From Candidatus Saccharimonadota bacterium (lineage in GTDB: Bacteria; Patescibacteriota; Saccharimonadia; Saccharimonadales; Saccharimonadaceae), in assembly GCA_017512175.1 (NCBI GenBank), contig JAFWHA010000016.1:1-32673 (forward strand): a stretch of 32,673 bases of DNA, read 5' to 3'. Made by a program: the position numbers and the translations under genes. The notes under the pieces are model-generated. The model was not told where the DNA came from and searched no databases. It saw only the letters and a list, made by a program, of their open reading frames with translations. Shown piece by piece: positions 1-8,092 of the stretch. Position 1 is the first letter of the stretch, and every line of letters starts with the position of its first letter.

Positions 1-1036
1 TATAAAAGAATGGAACACTAAACCAGATGGTACAGGAACAGCTTATGCACTAGGCGATAAGTATACTATTACTATAGACGATACTAATCCTCATTCTAAT
101 GAAGCTACACTTTATGCTATCTGGACTAAAGATTTCTTCTCTATCGCTAGTATGCAAGAAATGTATCCTACTGTTTGTGCTAAACTCTATACTCCATCTA
201 ACGCTACTGGCACTAATGCTACGGCTATTACTCTGACTTCTGATAATGCTGGTACTGTTCCTGGCGCTAAAGCTACACAAGCTGTCACCAACTATGCAGG
301 ATATAAGTCAATTGTAACTAGTAGTGGCTCTGTATCTGGAGATAACCAGCCTTATGTCGCACAACGCACATTGTCAGACATTAGAGATGGTAAAACTTAC
401 ACTGTTAGAAAAATGGCGGATGGGAATTGTTGGATGAGTTCTAATCTTAAATACGAATTATATGCTAACAGTACTCGTACTGGTGTTAATAATACTACTG
501 GGGAGCAGATTACATTCAATACTGGAGCTATTTGTGGTAATGGTAACACCAATGCAGCTTGTATTATGAATGGTAATACTGCCTACAACAGTACTTATGA
601 TTCTTGGTACTATTCTTGGTACGCTGCTACTGCTGGAAGTGGAACAGCCAGTACGACTTTCGATAACGGAGATGCAGCAAATTCTATCTGTCCAGCTCAT
701 TGGAGATTACCAACTAATTACACCAATAAACAATATCCGAGTGGTGGAGCGCAGAAATCTTGGGGATCACTCGTAAGTGCTTATGGAATTAACCCTGCTA
801 ACCACTCCACTACTTCCGAATACCAGATACTAGAAGCCTTCCCATTTACCCTTCCCCGCGCCGGCTACTTCGGCTCGGGTGCCTTCCAGAATAACGGCTG
901 CGGCGACTGGTGGTCTTCTACTGCTCATAGTACTGCTACCCACGCTTACTACCTGGACTTCAACACGACGCGCGTCATCCCGCAGTACGGCAACAGCAAG
1001 TACCACGGGTTTAATGTCCGCTGCGTATCAATTTAA
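1..1036 (+). CDS. FISUMP-domain surface protein, 5'-truncated by window edge
   Basis: The reading frame is open from base 2 to the TAA at 1034-1036, so this is the C-terminal part of a longer protein; the ATG at 152 is internal. The first ~45 residues (WNTKPDGTGTAYALGD...TLYAIWT) look like the end of an InlB-type (Listeria-Bacteroides) repeat. A TM7-style linker (MQEMYPTVC) and Ser/Thr/Ala-rich segment follow. The FISUMP domain (Fibrobacter succinogenes major paralogous domain, related to the C-type-lectin/FGE fold) then shows DGKTYTVRKMADGNCWM, a CPAHWRLPT motif, a WWSST motif and the terminal GFNVRCVSI. Such proteins are secreted surface adhesin-like proteins; the ligand is unknown. The last ~190 bp are about 58% GC and rich in NNC codons, unlike the AT-rich upstream part (see findings). 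Family call fairly sure; role inferred. Confidence 0.85.
   Translation, partial: IKEWNTKPDGTGTAYALGDKYTITIDDTNPHSNEATLYAIWTKDFFSIASMQEMYPTVCAKLYTPSNATGTNATAITLTSDNAGTVPGAKATQAVTNYAGYKSIVTSSGSVSGDNQPYVAQRTLSDIRDGKTYTVRKMADGNCWMSSNLKYELYANSTRTGVNNTTGEQITFNTGAICGNGNTNAACIMNGNTAYNSTYDSWYYSWYAATAGSGTASTTFDNGDAANSICPAHWRLPTNYTNKQYPSGGAQKSWGSLVSAYGINPANHSTTSEYQILEAFPFTLPRAGYFGSGAFQNNGCGDWWSSTAHSTATHAYYLDFNTTRVIPQYGNSKYHGFNVRCVSI
845..1024 (+). other. Candidate DGR variable region (VR)
   Basis: This 3'-terminal coding segment has about 58% GC (110 of 190 bases counted over 841-1030) and a dense run of codons ending in C (GGC TAC TTC, GCC TTC, AAC GGC TGC GGC GAC). The rest of the gene is AT-rich with T/A-ending codons. 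It encodes the end of a C-type-lectin-like FISUMP domain and finishes in a conserved GFNVRC block. DGR variable repeats typically sit at the 3' end of such genes and derive from templates rich in AAC codons. No template repeat or reverse transcriptase lies in this window, so the call is inference and boundaries are approximate. Confidence 0.45.
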
Positions 1037-1087
1037 AGAAACTATCAGCAAAGCTCCCTTAAGCTTCTTATTAGCCCAAGAATACTA

Positions 1088-1093
1088 TATAAT
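1088..1093 (+). promoter_or_regulatory. -10 box, leaderless type
   Basis: TATAAT ends 6 nt before the ATG at 1100, so transcription should start at or within a base or two of the start codon. There is no SD sequence. Confidence 0.65.
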
Positions 1094-1099
1094 AAAATT

Positions 1100-2107
1100 A
1101 TGAATTCTCTTTTAGCTTCTAAAGCGCACGCTGCCTTTCTCGGTTTGGTAATCGGTGATGTGCTTGGTGCGCCAGTGCAATTTGGTGCTAGCAGTAATGC
1201 TATTAGGCAGAATATAGAACGTCTTAAGAATTATTGCGATAATTCTGTTTTGCCAAAAGGAGTTTACACGGATGATACTTCGATGGCATTATGTCTTGCA
1301 GATAGTCTGATAGAAAAACGTGGCTATGATTCTTATGATATTATGGAAAAGTTTTGCAATTGGGAGAATAATGGCTACCGTTCTTATTTTGACTATGGAT
1401 ATGATGTAGGTACGCAAACAGATATTGCGATTCGTGAGTACGAGAAAAATCCAGTAGTTCCAAAAGGAAAGGAGCGATTATTTAATGCTGGAAATGGTAG
1501 TGTCATGCGTTTAGCACCTACTGTAATTGCGGCGGCGAGCACACAGGATTTGGAAAGGACGGTTAAGATTGCTTGGCTTTCTGGTAGGGAAACACACTAT
1601 TCGGAAGTTGCAGAAATGTGCACACAAGTTTTTGCGAATTTGTTATATCGTGCATTGCGTTTAAATAAAGATGCAAAGAAATCGGCTGTGCTTGATTTGG
1701 ATAATCTTTATTTTACCGAAAAGAAATTTGAAGAAGCATGGCTAGATAATTCTTGGATGGTAATGCCGCGTGCAAATTCTGACGGCGAATGTTTAAGAGA
1801 CTTGGGTGGATATGCTGTGGATGCGATTACGATTGCGATTTGGGGAGTGAAGAACTTTAACTCATTTGAAGAGGGGATGCTCGAAGTTTTGCAGCTAGGC
1901 GGAGATACTGACACGAACTGTGCTATTTATGGACAACTTGCAGGAGCGTATTATGGGATGGAGGAGATTCCAGAGCGTTGGCAAGAGGATTTGGCTATTT
2001 CTAAAGAAGCTATTTTTGAGCTTGTTGATGAATTATTGAAACTTCCGTCTTGTGAAGTTTTGAAAACACGTTTTGAAGAAGATCCAGAATTTAGTGAGCC
2101 TGCTTAG
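1100..2107 (+). CDS. ADP-ribosylglycohydrolase family protein (DraG/ARH-like)
   Basis: 335 aa, normal length for the family, which removes ADP-ribose from modified proteins or hydrolyses related O-glycosidic ADP-ribose bonds using two Mg ions. Seen: GLVIGDVLGAPVQFG near residues 15-29, the metal-binding DDT at 58-60, GNGSVMRLAP at 131-140, a TH pair at 165-166, and the second metal motif GGDTDTN with D269 and D271. All expected metal ligands appear present, so an active enzyme is likely. It is cytosolic, with no signal peptide. The ATG at 1100 is chosen because TATAAT lies 6 nt upstream. No ADP-ribosyltransferase partner or nitrogenase is nearby, so the substrate is unknown. It stands alone between the surface gene and the phosphoketolase, which has its own promoter. 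Confidence 0.9.
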   Translation: MNSLLASKAHAAFLGLVIGDVLGAPVQFGASSNAIRQNIERLKNYCDNSVLPKGVYTDDTSMALCLADSLIEKRGYDSYDIMEKFCNWENNGYRSYFDYGYDVGTQTDIAIREYEKNPVVPKGKERLFNAGNGSVMRLAPTVIAAASTQDLERTVKIAWLSGRETHYSEVAEMCTQVFANLLYRALRLNKDAKKSAVLDLDNLYFTEKKFEEAWLDNSWMVMPRANSDGECLRDLGGYAVDAITIAIWGVKNFNSFEEGMLEVLQLGGDTDTNCAIYGQLAGAYYGMEEIPERWQEDLAISKEAIFELVDELLKLPSCEVLKTRFEEDPEFSEPA

Positions 2108-2148
2108 AACTAGAGTGATGCAAATGGCAGATTTTATATTATTTATGA

Positions 2149-2154
2149 TATAAT
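2149..2154 (+). promoter_or_regulatory. -10 box, leaderless type
   Basis: TATAAT ends 6 nt before the ATG at 2161 of the phosphoketolase N-terminal gene. No SD is visible. Confidence 0.65.
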
Positions 2155-2160
2155 ATAAGC

Positions 2161-3249
2161 ATGTACGGGATGGGCATTAACTATGATTACATTGAGAAAC
2201 GCATCCGCGCTTGTGATTATTTGACAGTAGCTCAATTATTTTTGCAGGATAATTTTTTGCTTGAGCGACCGCTAAGTTTCTCCGATATTAAACCGCGCTT
2301 ATTAGGACATTGGGGAACTTGTCATGGCATTAATGTTGCTTATGCGCATCTTAAAAGCTTTTTTGATGACAATTTCCAGTTTGTGCTTGGTCCTGGACAT
2401 GGTTTTCCGGCATTACAAGCGAACTTGTTTTTAGACGGGGATTTATTAAAAGTTGATTCGAAAGCACAAAGGAATATTCAAGGATTAGCTTATATTTGTA
2501 GAAATTTTTCTTGGCCTTCTGGATTTCCATCGCATGCATCGCCGATGACTCCTGGCGTAATTTCTGAAGGAGGAGAGCTAGGATATGCATTAGCTACCGC
2601 TTATGGCGCGGCACTTGGTCATCCAGAAAAGAATATCGCAGTGTTGATTGGCGATGGCGAGTTCGAGACAGCGACTGCGCTTGCTTCTATGAATTTAGTC
2701 AAACTGCTTGGAACGAATAAAAATGGCAATGTCATACCGATTTTACATCTTAATGGATATAAAATTTCTGCTCCGACTATCTATGCGAGAAAATCCGAAA
2801 GGGAATTAATGTCACTGATTCGAGGATTTGGCTATACGCCGATTCTGGTTGATGGAGAAGATCCGGAGGCTTTCCAAATCGCTTTAGCTAATATTTATTC
2901 TACTTATGGTATAAATCAATTCGCTTCTGCTAATGTCCAAAGTAATTATGCTAATAGCCAAAATGTTTCTACTAATATCTACAATGCTTCTGCTAATGTT
3001 GAAAATGTTAACGTTAATAATAAAGATGCCTATCCAGTCCAGAATCCATTTATCATCATGAAGACAGAAAAGGGCGCTACTGGGCCAGAATATGTTAACG
3101 GTAAGAAGGTAGAAGGTAATTATCTTGCTCACCAAATTCCTTTGAAGAATGCTAAAACCGATAAAAATGAACTTGGTATTTTGGAAACTTGGTTAAAATC
3201 TTATAATTTCGGGCAGTTGTTTAATGATATGGAAGGATTCACGCTATGA
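2161..3249 (+). CDS. xfp: Phosphoketolase, N-terminal (thiamine-PP binding) half
   Basis: 362 aa, matching the first ~45% of the normally ~800-aa xylulose-5-phosphate/fructose-6-phosphate phosphoketolase. That enzyme cleaves the ketose phosphate to acetyl-phosphate plus an aldose phosphate using thiamine diphosphate. Seen in order: GHWGTCHGINVAYAHL (family GHWGTxPG), GPGHGFPALQANLFLDG, GFPSHASPMTPGVISEGGE, the cofactor motif GDGEFETA (family GDGEAETG), LHLNGYKISAPT, and TEKGATGPEYVNGKKVEG with the AHQIPL motif. Residues ~252-293 are an Asn/Ser/Ala-rich low-complexity insertion. The TGA stop overlaps the ATG of the next gene by 4 nt (ATGA), which suggests translational coupling with the C-terminal half. 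Function confident; the two-chain arrangement is notable. Confidence 0.93.
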   Translation: MYGMGINYDYIEKRIRACDYLTVAQLFLQDNFLLERPLSFSDIKPRLLGHWGTCHGINVAYAHLKSFFDDNFQFVLGPGHGFPALQANLFLDGDLLKVDSKAQRNIQGLAYICRNFSWPSGFPSHASPMTPGVISEGGELGYALATAYGAALGHPEKNIAVLIGDGEFETATALASMNLVKLLGTNKNGNVIPILHLNGYKISAPTIYARKSERELMSLIRGFGYTPILVDGEDPEAFQIALANIYSTYGINQFASANVQSNYANSQNVSTNIYNASANVENVNVNNKDAYPVQNPFIIMKTEKGATGPEYVNGKKVEGNYLAHQIPLKNAKTDKNELGILETWLKSYNFGQLFNDMEGFTL

Positions 3250-4466
3250 CATCTATCTCGGAAACATATCTTAAATTTTCTCCAGAATTATTCGGACCGG
3301 AGATGCTGCAAAATCCGGGTACAGAGTATTATTCTTCTGCTGAAAAAATAGGTGAGCTGCTAAGGGAGACATTTAAGCAGGATGCACATTTTTATCTTTT
3401 TTCTCCAGATGAAACTACAAGTAATAAATTAGAGAAATCATACGAAGCTACTAAGCGAGCTTGGGCTTTGCCTATTAAATCTTGGGATATGCCGGAGGCG
3501 GAAAATGGACGTATCGTGGAATTATTATCTGAAAACGCTTTGCTCGCTGCCATGATAGGACACGTGCTAGAAGGCGAAAAAGCGATGATGACGAGCTATG
3601 AAGCATTCTTTTCGATTGTTACTTCGCAGCTACTACAATATATTAAATTCTTAGTTCAGAGTGAAGATGTCCCTTGGCGAAAAGCAGTGCCAGCACTCAA
3701 CTTGCTGTCTACCAGTACTTGTTGGCGACAAGATCACAATGGTTTTTCTCATCAGTCACCAATGCTTATTTCTACATTGCTTAGTAATCCGTCTAATAAA
3801 GCAAACTGTATTTTTCCAGTAGATGATGTCGCTGCGGCTGCAGCATACGATTTCATGTTAAATTCAGAGAATGTTGTAAATCTTACAACATTTAATAAGA
3901 CGGATGAGCCACGTTGGATTGACCGTTATCACGCTACGTATCAATTCGATCACGGAGCCAGTATTTTTGGATTTGCTTCTGATGATGATCCGGACTATGT
4001 GTTCACTGCGGCTGGTGATATTGCCACGCGCGAGGCCATTCGTGCGATAGAAATTCTAAGGCAAGATATTCCGGGTAGAAGATTTAGATTCGTAGGTATT
4101 AATGCATTGTCGTATGGAGCTATCGGTACAACTAATGCGAAACTATCACGCGAGCTGTTTAATAGTTTTTATACTGACAATCGTCCGATAATTGCGAATT
4201 TCCATGGGTATCCTGAGACGTTAAGGACTATACTTACAAATTATGCTGAATCTGATCGTATTAGAGTGCATGGTTTTGAAGAACATGGTAGTACGACTAC
4301 GCCTTTTGAAATGTTGCGTTTAAACCATGCTTCTAGGTATGACCTCGCGATGGATGTTGCTGCGCATGAAAATAGAGACGATTTAGTGGCGAAATATTCT
4401 AGTATAATTAATGAAAATGCTGAGTATGCTAGGAAATTTGGCAAAGACCAGATTAATGTGTTATAA
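3246..4466 (+). CDS. xfp: Phosphoketolase, central and C-terminal half
   Basis: 406 aa, continuing exactly where the N-terminal gene stops. It covers the pyrimidine-binding and C-terminal domains. Seen: FSPDETTSNKLE (family GPDETxSNRL), GRIVELLSENALLAAMIG, the SYEAFFSIV motif, the strongly conserved CWRQDHNGFSHQSP, AAGDIATREAIRAI, FHGYPETLRTIL, and HGFEEHGSTTTPFEML. The two chains sum to 768 aa, close to a full enzyme, and no catalytic block is missing. The working enzyme is therefore probably a heteromer of both products, acting in the cytosol on pentose or fructose phosphates. It starts in an ATGA overlap, so it depends on translation of the upstream gene. A sequencing frameshift is a possible alternative, but the split falls at the natural domain boundary. 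Confidence 0.93.
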   Translation: MTSISETYLKFSPELFGPEMLQNPGTEYYSSAEKIGELLRETFKQDAHFYLFSPDETTSNKLEKSYEATKRAWALPIKSWDMPEAENGRIVELLSENALLAAMIGHVLEGEKAMMTSYEAFFSIVTSQLLQYIKFLVQSEDVPWRKAVPALNLLSTSTCWRQDHNGFSHQSPMLISTLLSNPSNKANCIFPVDDVAAAAAYDFMLNSENVVNLTTFNKTDEPRWIDRYHATYQFDHGASIFGFASDDDPDYVFTAAGDIATREAIRAIEILRQDIPGRRFRFVGINALSYGAIGTTNAKLSRELFNSFYTDNRPIIANFHGYPETLRTILTNYAESDRIRVHGFEEHGSTTTPFEMLRLNHASRYDLAMDVAAHENRDDLVAKYSSIINENAEYARKFGKDQINVL

Positions 4467-4467
4467 T
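4462..4467 (+). promoter_or_regulatory. -10 box for the PIN-TRAM gene
   Basis: TATAAT overlaps the stop codon of the phosphoketolase C-terminal gene. Expected start near 4474 gives a ~44-nt leader before the ATG at 4518. Only a weak purine stretch (GTGAGAAA) precedes that ATG. Confidence 0.45.
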
Positions 4468-4517
4468 AATGGCACTTGGAATCAAAACATAAATTTATTC
4501 AAGTAGTGAGAAATTAA

Positions 4518-5222
4518 ATGGAAGTATTGATTTTAGTCATTGTTTTAGTGTTGCTTGCAGAAACATCTTTTTTGACTGTGAAAAATTTGGTTAAGTCACA
4601 TCCAAAATCTAATCGTCGTAAAGTTTATGTTGATACTTCTGCGCTAATAGATGGACGTATCGTGGACGTGGCTAAGACCGGATTTATCTCCGATGATTTA
4701 TTTATTCCGCGTAGTGTGATTAGGGAGTTACAATTGCTTGCTGATGGGAAAGATAAGGAGAAGCGTGAAGCTGCTAGGAAAGGAATGGATAATGCTAGCG
4801 AGCTAGAGAGAGTAGTATATTGCAACGTTTCTATTCTTCCAGACGAGCTAGATCGCACTCCAGTTGATGAAAGATTAATCACGCTGGCACGTGAAAATCA
4901 TGGGGCGATTTGCACAAATGATTTTAATCTTAGTAAAGTAGCAGAAACAGAAAAGATTGATGTACTGAACGTGAATGATCTTGCTCTTGCTGTTACTAAT
5001 GATTACTACCCTGGTGATCGCGTGATGGTTAAGATTACTGCTGAGGGGAGCAATAAAGGCCAGGGGGTTGGGCATATCAATGGCGGAATTATGGTAGTAG
5101 TTGATGGTGCCGCTAAAAATATTGGCAAAGAACTAGAAGTAGAAATAGTACGTTTCATACAGACTTCTGCTGGACGTATGATTTTTGCTAAGAAAACTAA
5201 CGGTCGGAAAAAGAAGTTATAA
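4518..5222 (+). CDS. PIN-TRAM domain protein, membrane-anchored (YacL-like)
   Basis: 234 aa. Residues ~2-24 are one hydrophobic helix. A PIN ribonuclease-fold domain follows, with VYVDTSALIDGR carrying acidic residues D39 and D45, a FIPRSVIRELQLLADG segment, and a late acidic block ICTNDFNLSKVA. The C-terminal ~60 residues form a TRAM-like RNA-binding beta barrel (GDRVMVKITAEG, GQGVGHINGGIMVVVD). This matches the YacL family, except that only one membrane helix is present where Firmicutes homologues have about four. Predicted role: membrane-tethered RNA-binding or RNase protein; the target is unknown. It converges with the PBP gene, and TTATAA at 5217-5222 holds both stop codons. Confidence 0.85.
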   Translation: MEVLILVIVLVLLAETSFLTVKNLVKSHPKSNRRKVYVDTSALIDGRIVDVAKTGFISDDLFIPRSVIRELQLLADGKDKEKREAARKGMDNASELERVVYCNVSILPDELDRTPVDERLITLARENHGAICTNDFNLSKVAETEKIDVLNVNDLALAVTNDYYPGDRVMVKITAEGSNKGQGVGHINGGIMVVVDGAAKNIGKELEVEIVRFIQTSAGRMIFAKKTNGRKKKL

Positions 5223-7931
5223 TGTATCCGAGACTTCGTAACCATTAGAATCGGTAATTACGATTTTGATAGTTTTCTCTTTGCCGGTCGGCTCGTAGGA
5301 GAATTTAAGCGAAGTGTTAGATATATTGCCACTTTCTTCGGTTTTACCATCTACGACTAGACTATATGTGCCTAGATTGGCGGAGCCTTTTGTGACGACC
5401 GCAGTCAGGGTTTTCTTGCCATCTTTAGTAGTGCTATAGATACTGACAGTTGGGCCTTTGTACGAACAATCATCAGTTTCGTCACGATTGTATGGCTCAG
5501 GTACGCTGTAGATAGCTCTGCCGGTAATAGGATCAATAGTCTTGGTTACTTCGACAGATACTTTTTGGTCAGCTGGAGTACAATCAGAAGCTAATTTATT
5601 AGTATATTTGTTGAAGGTCAGAGTTTCCGTAGTAACTCCGGAAGTCTTAGAGTTATACCAGCTTGGCCAGATATCGGTTTGACCGTTAACGGTTAGTCTC
5701 TGAATTCCGGCTGGTTGCGGAATGGCTTGATTAGCGGTCCATTTGCCTTCGCTAGCGTAAAGCTGTGTATGAACTGGCTCAACATAGTCAGCAATAACTC
5801 TACGTACAACGGTGTTGGAGCTGTCTCGAAGGCCTGAGCCATCATGATTACCGTTCCAAACTGCAGTAGCGATTACAGGAGAGTAGTCCACCATCCAAGA
5901 GTCCTTAGCGACGGCTGCGTTAGAGGTAGTAGAAGTACCGGTCTTAGTAGCAGTCCAAACATTCGGAACTACGAAGCCGAAAGATGAGCCTTGCGAGCCG
6001 AAGGTAATTGAACGAGCGTTAGCATCGGAGAGGATACTAGATAGCATGTAGGCGACTTGGTCATCATAGACACGTTCGCCGGCACTATCAGACCAACTTT
6101 CGATGACATCACCGGATGAGTTCTTGACTTCTAGCACGTAAGCGAGTTCCTTGTATACACCGCCACGAGCGATTGAAGCATAAGTGTTGGCATGCTCTAC
6201 TGGAGTAACTGTACAACCAGAGCCGATAGCAACGGACAGACCACCAGCGGAGCCTTCAGACGCGCAATAAGATTTTTCGCCTAAATCTTGAGCTACTTTA
6301 ACACTTTTTTCTATGCCATTAATATACATAGCTTTGACGGCAGGAATGTTAAGAGAGCCGGCAAGTGCACGCCTAATAGTAACGTTCCCATACCAAGTGC
6401 CAGTGTAATTTCTAAGAGCACAGGTGCCAGTGTAGCCTGCACAATAGATATTATCGATATTTTCATCTTTTAGAATGCTGCCTGGTCCATAGTTCTGACC
6501 TTCGCGTTGTATAAAGAGTGGACCATAGTCGACTACTGGCTTAATGGAAGAGCCTGGCTCAAGCTGAGAGGTAGCAGCATTAACTTCGCCATAGCCTGGA
6601 ATTTTCCAGTCCGCGGAGCCAACCATAGCAATGACCTGAGCGGTGCTTACGTCTACAGAGGCTAGAGCGATATTATCGCTACCGTTAGCATACATCAAAG
6701 CGGCACCATTTGCTACGGCTTGTTCAGCCATTTTCTGGGCGCGGTAATCGAGGGTAGTAGTAATAGTAAAGCCACCAGCACGCATGGTTTTAACGCCATA
6801 TTTTTCCTCAAGTTTGTCCTTGACTTCGAGCACGAAGTGAGGCGCTTTGATGTTGTCATATTGGTTAGTCTCTGGCAAGATTCTATCTAGGATGTTTTCT
6901 TGTTTGGCAGCATCAGCTTCTTCTTGAGTGATATAACCAAGTTCTGCCATGACATCTAGGGTATACTGTTGACGCCAGATCAAAGCTTCATGACCGTATT
7001 CGTTGTAAGGGTTAAGTACAGCAGGGTTGTTCGGGATAGCGGCAAGAAAAGCTGATTCCGCTAAAGTCAAATCTTTTGCATTCTTTCCGAAATAGGTTTG
7101 AGCGGCAGATTGTACGCCATTACGACGCCCACCGTAAGGGGACTCGTTGAGGTACATAGTAATAATCTGCTCTTTGTCATACATTTTTTCAAGTTCGATA
7201 GCCAGAATAGCTTCCTTGATTTTGCGTGGAATGCCGGAAAGACCACGATCTTTAGCTTCGTCAGAGAAATAAACTTGCTTGATAAGCTGTTGTGTCAAAG
7301 TAGAGCCACCTTGAACGCTTTTTCCAGAGAAGGTGGAGAAGGCCGCACGAATTAACCCCCAGAAATCGATACCATTATGGTTGTAGAAGTTTCTATCCTC
7401 AATAGCTACAGTAGCTTGGCGCATATAGGTCGATATTTCATCGCCGTTTACGACTAAACGATAATCACCGTCGCCTTTATCTTCCCAAAGTACTTCTCCG
7501 TTACGATCTAGGTAAGTATTGACAGTTTCGGAGACTTTTAACTCGTCTAGCTGAATTGCATCAAGGTCTTTTTTATAATAGAGAAAGAGACCGCCTATAG
7601 TAATAATCAAAATAAGAATAGTTGCGGCAAAGATCTTGAGTAAAGTTTTTAGACCGCGCTTAGAAAACCAATAGTGAAAGACACGTTTTGGATGGAAGTG
7701 TGCAAAAAAGCGTTTTACTGGTTGTTTTGGTAGAGAAGCCAAATCTTCAGCATGTTTTTTGGATTTTTTGTCCTTTTTGACTTTGCTACGATAAACTAAG
7801 CTTGAGTAAGTACTCATGCTTTTATCTTTAGAACGATGCCTAAAACTCCTTTTTGGAGGTTTGATTTTTTCTGCACTAGGAGCTTTTGCAACTTTTTTAT
7901 CAGAATCTGATTTTTTCTTCAAATTTACCAT
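5217..7931 (-). CDS. Class A penicillin-binding protein (PBP1A-like)
   Basis: 904 aa. The bifunctional enzyme polymerises lipid II and cross-links peptidoglycan at the outer face of the membrane. Seen: a Lys/Arg-rich cytoplasmic tail (1-95), membrane helix ~97-118, GT51 glycosyltransferase with catalytic EDRNFYNHNG (E178) and GGSTLTQQLIKQ, then a transpeptidase with SSIK (S461-K464), SLN (526-528) and KTGTS (663-667). All catalytic motifs are intact. A C-terminal beta-rich tail of ~200 residues follows. The start is the ATG at 7931 (MVNLKKK), not one further upstream, because a TATAAT box ends 7 nt before it; upstream in-frame codons would lie on untranscribed DNA. The gene is convergent with the PIN-TRAM gene and divergent from tyrS. 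Confidence 0.95.
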   Translation of the reverse strand: MVNLKKKSDSDKKVAKAPSAEKIKPPKRSFRHRSKDKSMSTYSSLVYRSKVKKDKKSKKHAEDLASLPKQPVKRFFAHFHPKRVFHYWFSKRGLKTLLKIFAATILILIITIGGLFLYYKKDLDAIQLDELKVSETVNTYLDRNGEVLWEDKGDGDYRLVVNGDEISTYMRQATVAIEDRNFYNHNGIDFWGLIRAAFSTFSGKSVQGGSTLTQQLIKQVYFSDEAKDRGLSGIPRKIKEAILAIELEKMYDKEQIITMYLNESPYGGRRNGVQSAAQTYFGKNAKDLTLAESAFLAAIPNNPAVLNPYNEYGHEALIWRQQYTLDVMAELGYITQEEADAAKQENILDRILPETNQYDNIKAPHFVLEVKDKLEEKYGVKTMRAGGFTITTTLDYRAQKMAEQAVANGAALMYANGSDNIALASVDVSTAQVIAMVGSADWKIPGYGEVNAATSQLEPGSSIKPVVDYGPLFIQREGQNYGPGSILKDENIDNIYCAGYTGTCALRNYTGTWYGNVTIRRALAGSLNIPAVKAMYINGIEKSVKVAQDLGEKSYCASEGSAGGLSVAIGSGCTVTPVEHANTYASIARGGVYKELAYVLEVKNSSGDVIESWSDSAGERVYDDQVAYMLSSILSDANARSITFGSQGSSFGFVVPNVWTATKTGTSTTSNAAVAKDSWMVDYSPVIATAVWNGNHDGSGLRDSSNTVVRRVIADYVEPVHTQLYASEGKWTANQAIPQPAGIQRLTVNGQTDIWPSWYNSKTSGVTTETLTFNKYTNKLASDCTPADQKVSVEVTKTIDPITGRAIYSVPEPYNRDETDDCSYKGPTVSIYSTTKDGKKTLTAVVTKGSANLGTYSLVVDGKTEESGNISNTSLKFSYEPTGKEKTIKIVITDSNGYEVSDTL

Positions 7932-7938
7932 TATATCT

Positions 7939-7944
7939 ATTATA
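7939..7944 (-). promoter_or_regulatory. -10 box, leaderless type (PBP gene)
   Basis: On the minus strand TATAAT ends 7 nt before the ATG at 7931. This fixes the start codon of the PBP gene and predicts a leaderless mRNA. Confidence 0.65.
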
Positions 7945-8080
7945 ACATAAAACACAATAAATATATAATTTAAATGTTTATTTTTATTAGACAAATAATA
8001 CTAAGTCTAGATAGTTATGAATGATGTTGTGCTACTTTGAGCTAATATTCTAGAACGAATAATATACAGTATTTCTGTGT

Positions 8081-8086
8081 TATAAT
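8081..8086 (+). promoter_or_regulatory. -10 box, leaderless type (tyrS)
   Basis: TATAAT ends 6 nt before the tyrS ATG at 8093. There is no SD and no evident -35. Confidence 0.65.
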
Positions 8087-8092
8087 TTAGAT

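Noticed and set aside
152-1036. ATG at 152 as the true start of the first gene
   Set aside because: The frame is open to the left edge and the upstream codons encode a recognisable repeat end, so the ATG is internal.
1037-2160. Reverse transcriptase or template repeat of a DGR next to the candidate variable region
   Set aside because: The following gene is clearly an ADP-ribosylglycohydrolase, and I saw no RT motifs (such as YxDD in context) or near-copy of the segment anywhere in the window.
3240-3252. Phosphoketolase split as a simple sequencing frameshift
   Set aside because: It cannot be excluded without reads, but the ATGA overlap, the domain-boundary position and a sensible N-terminus of the second chain make a real split more likely.
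4469-4492. Seven-codon micro-ORF upstream of the PIN-TRAM gene
   Set aside because: It starts only 2 nt past the -10 box, before the expected transcription start, so it would not be transcribed.
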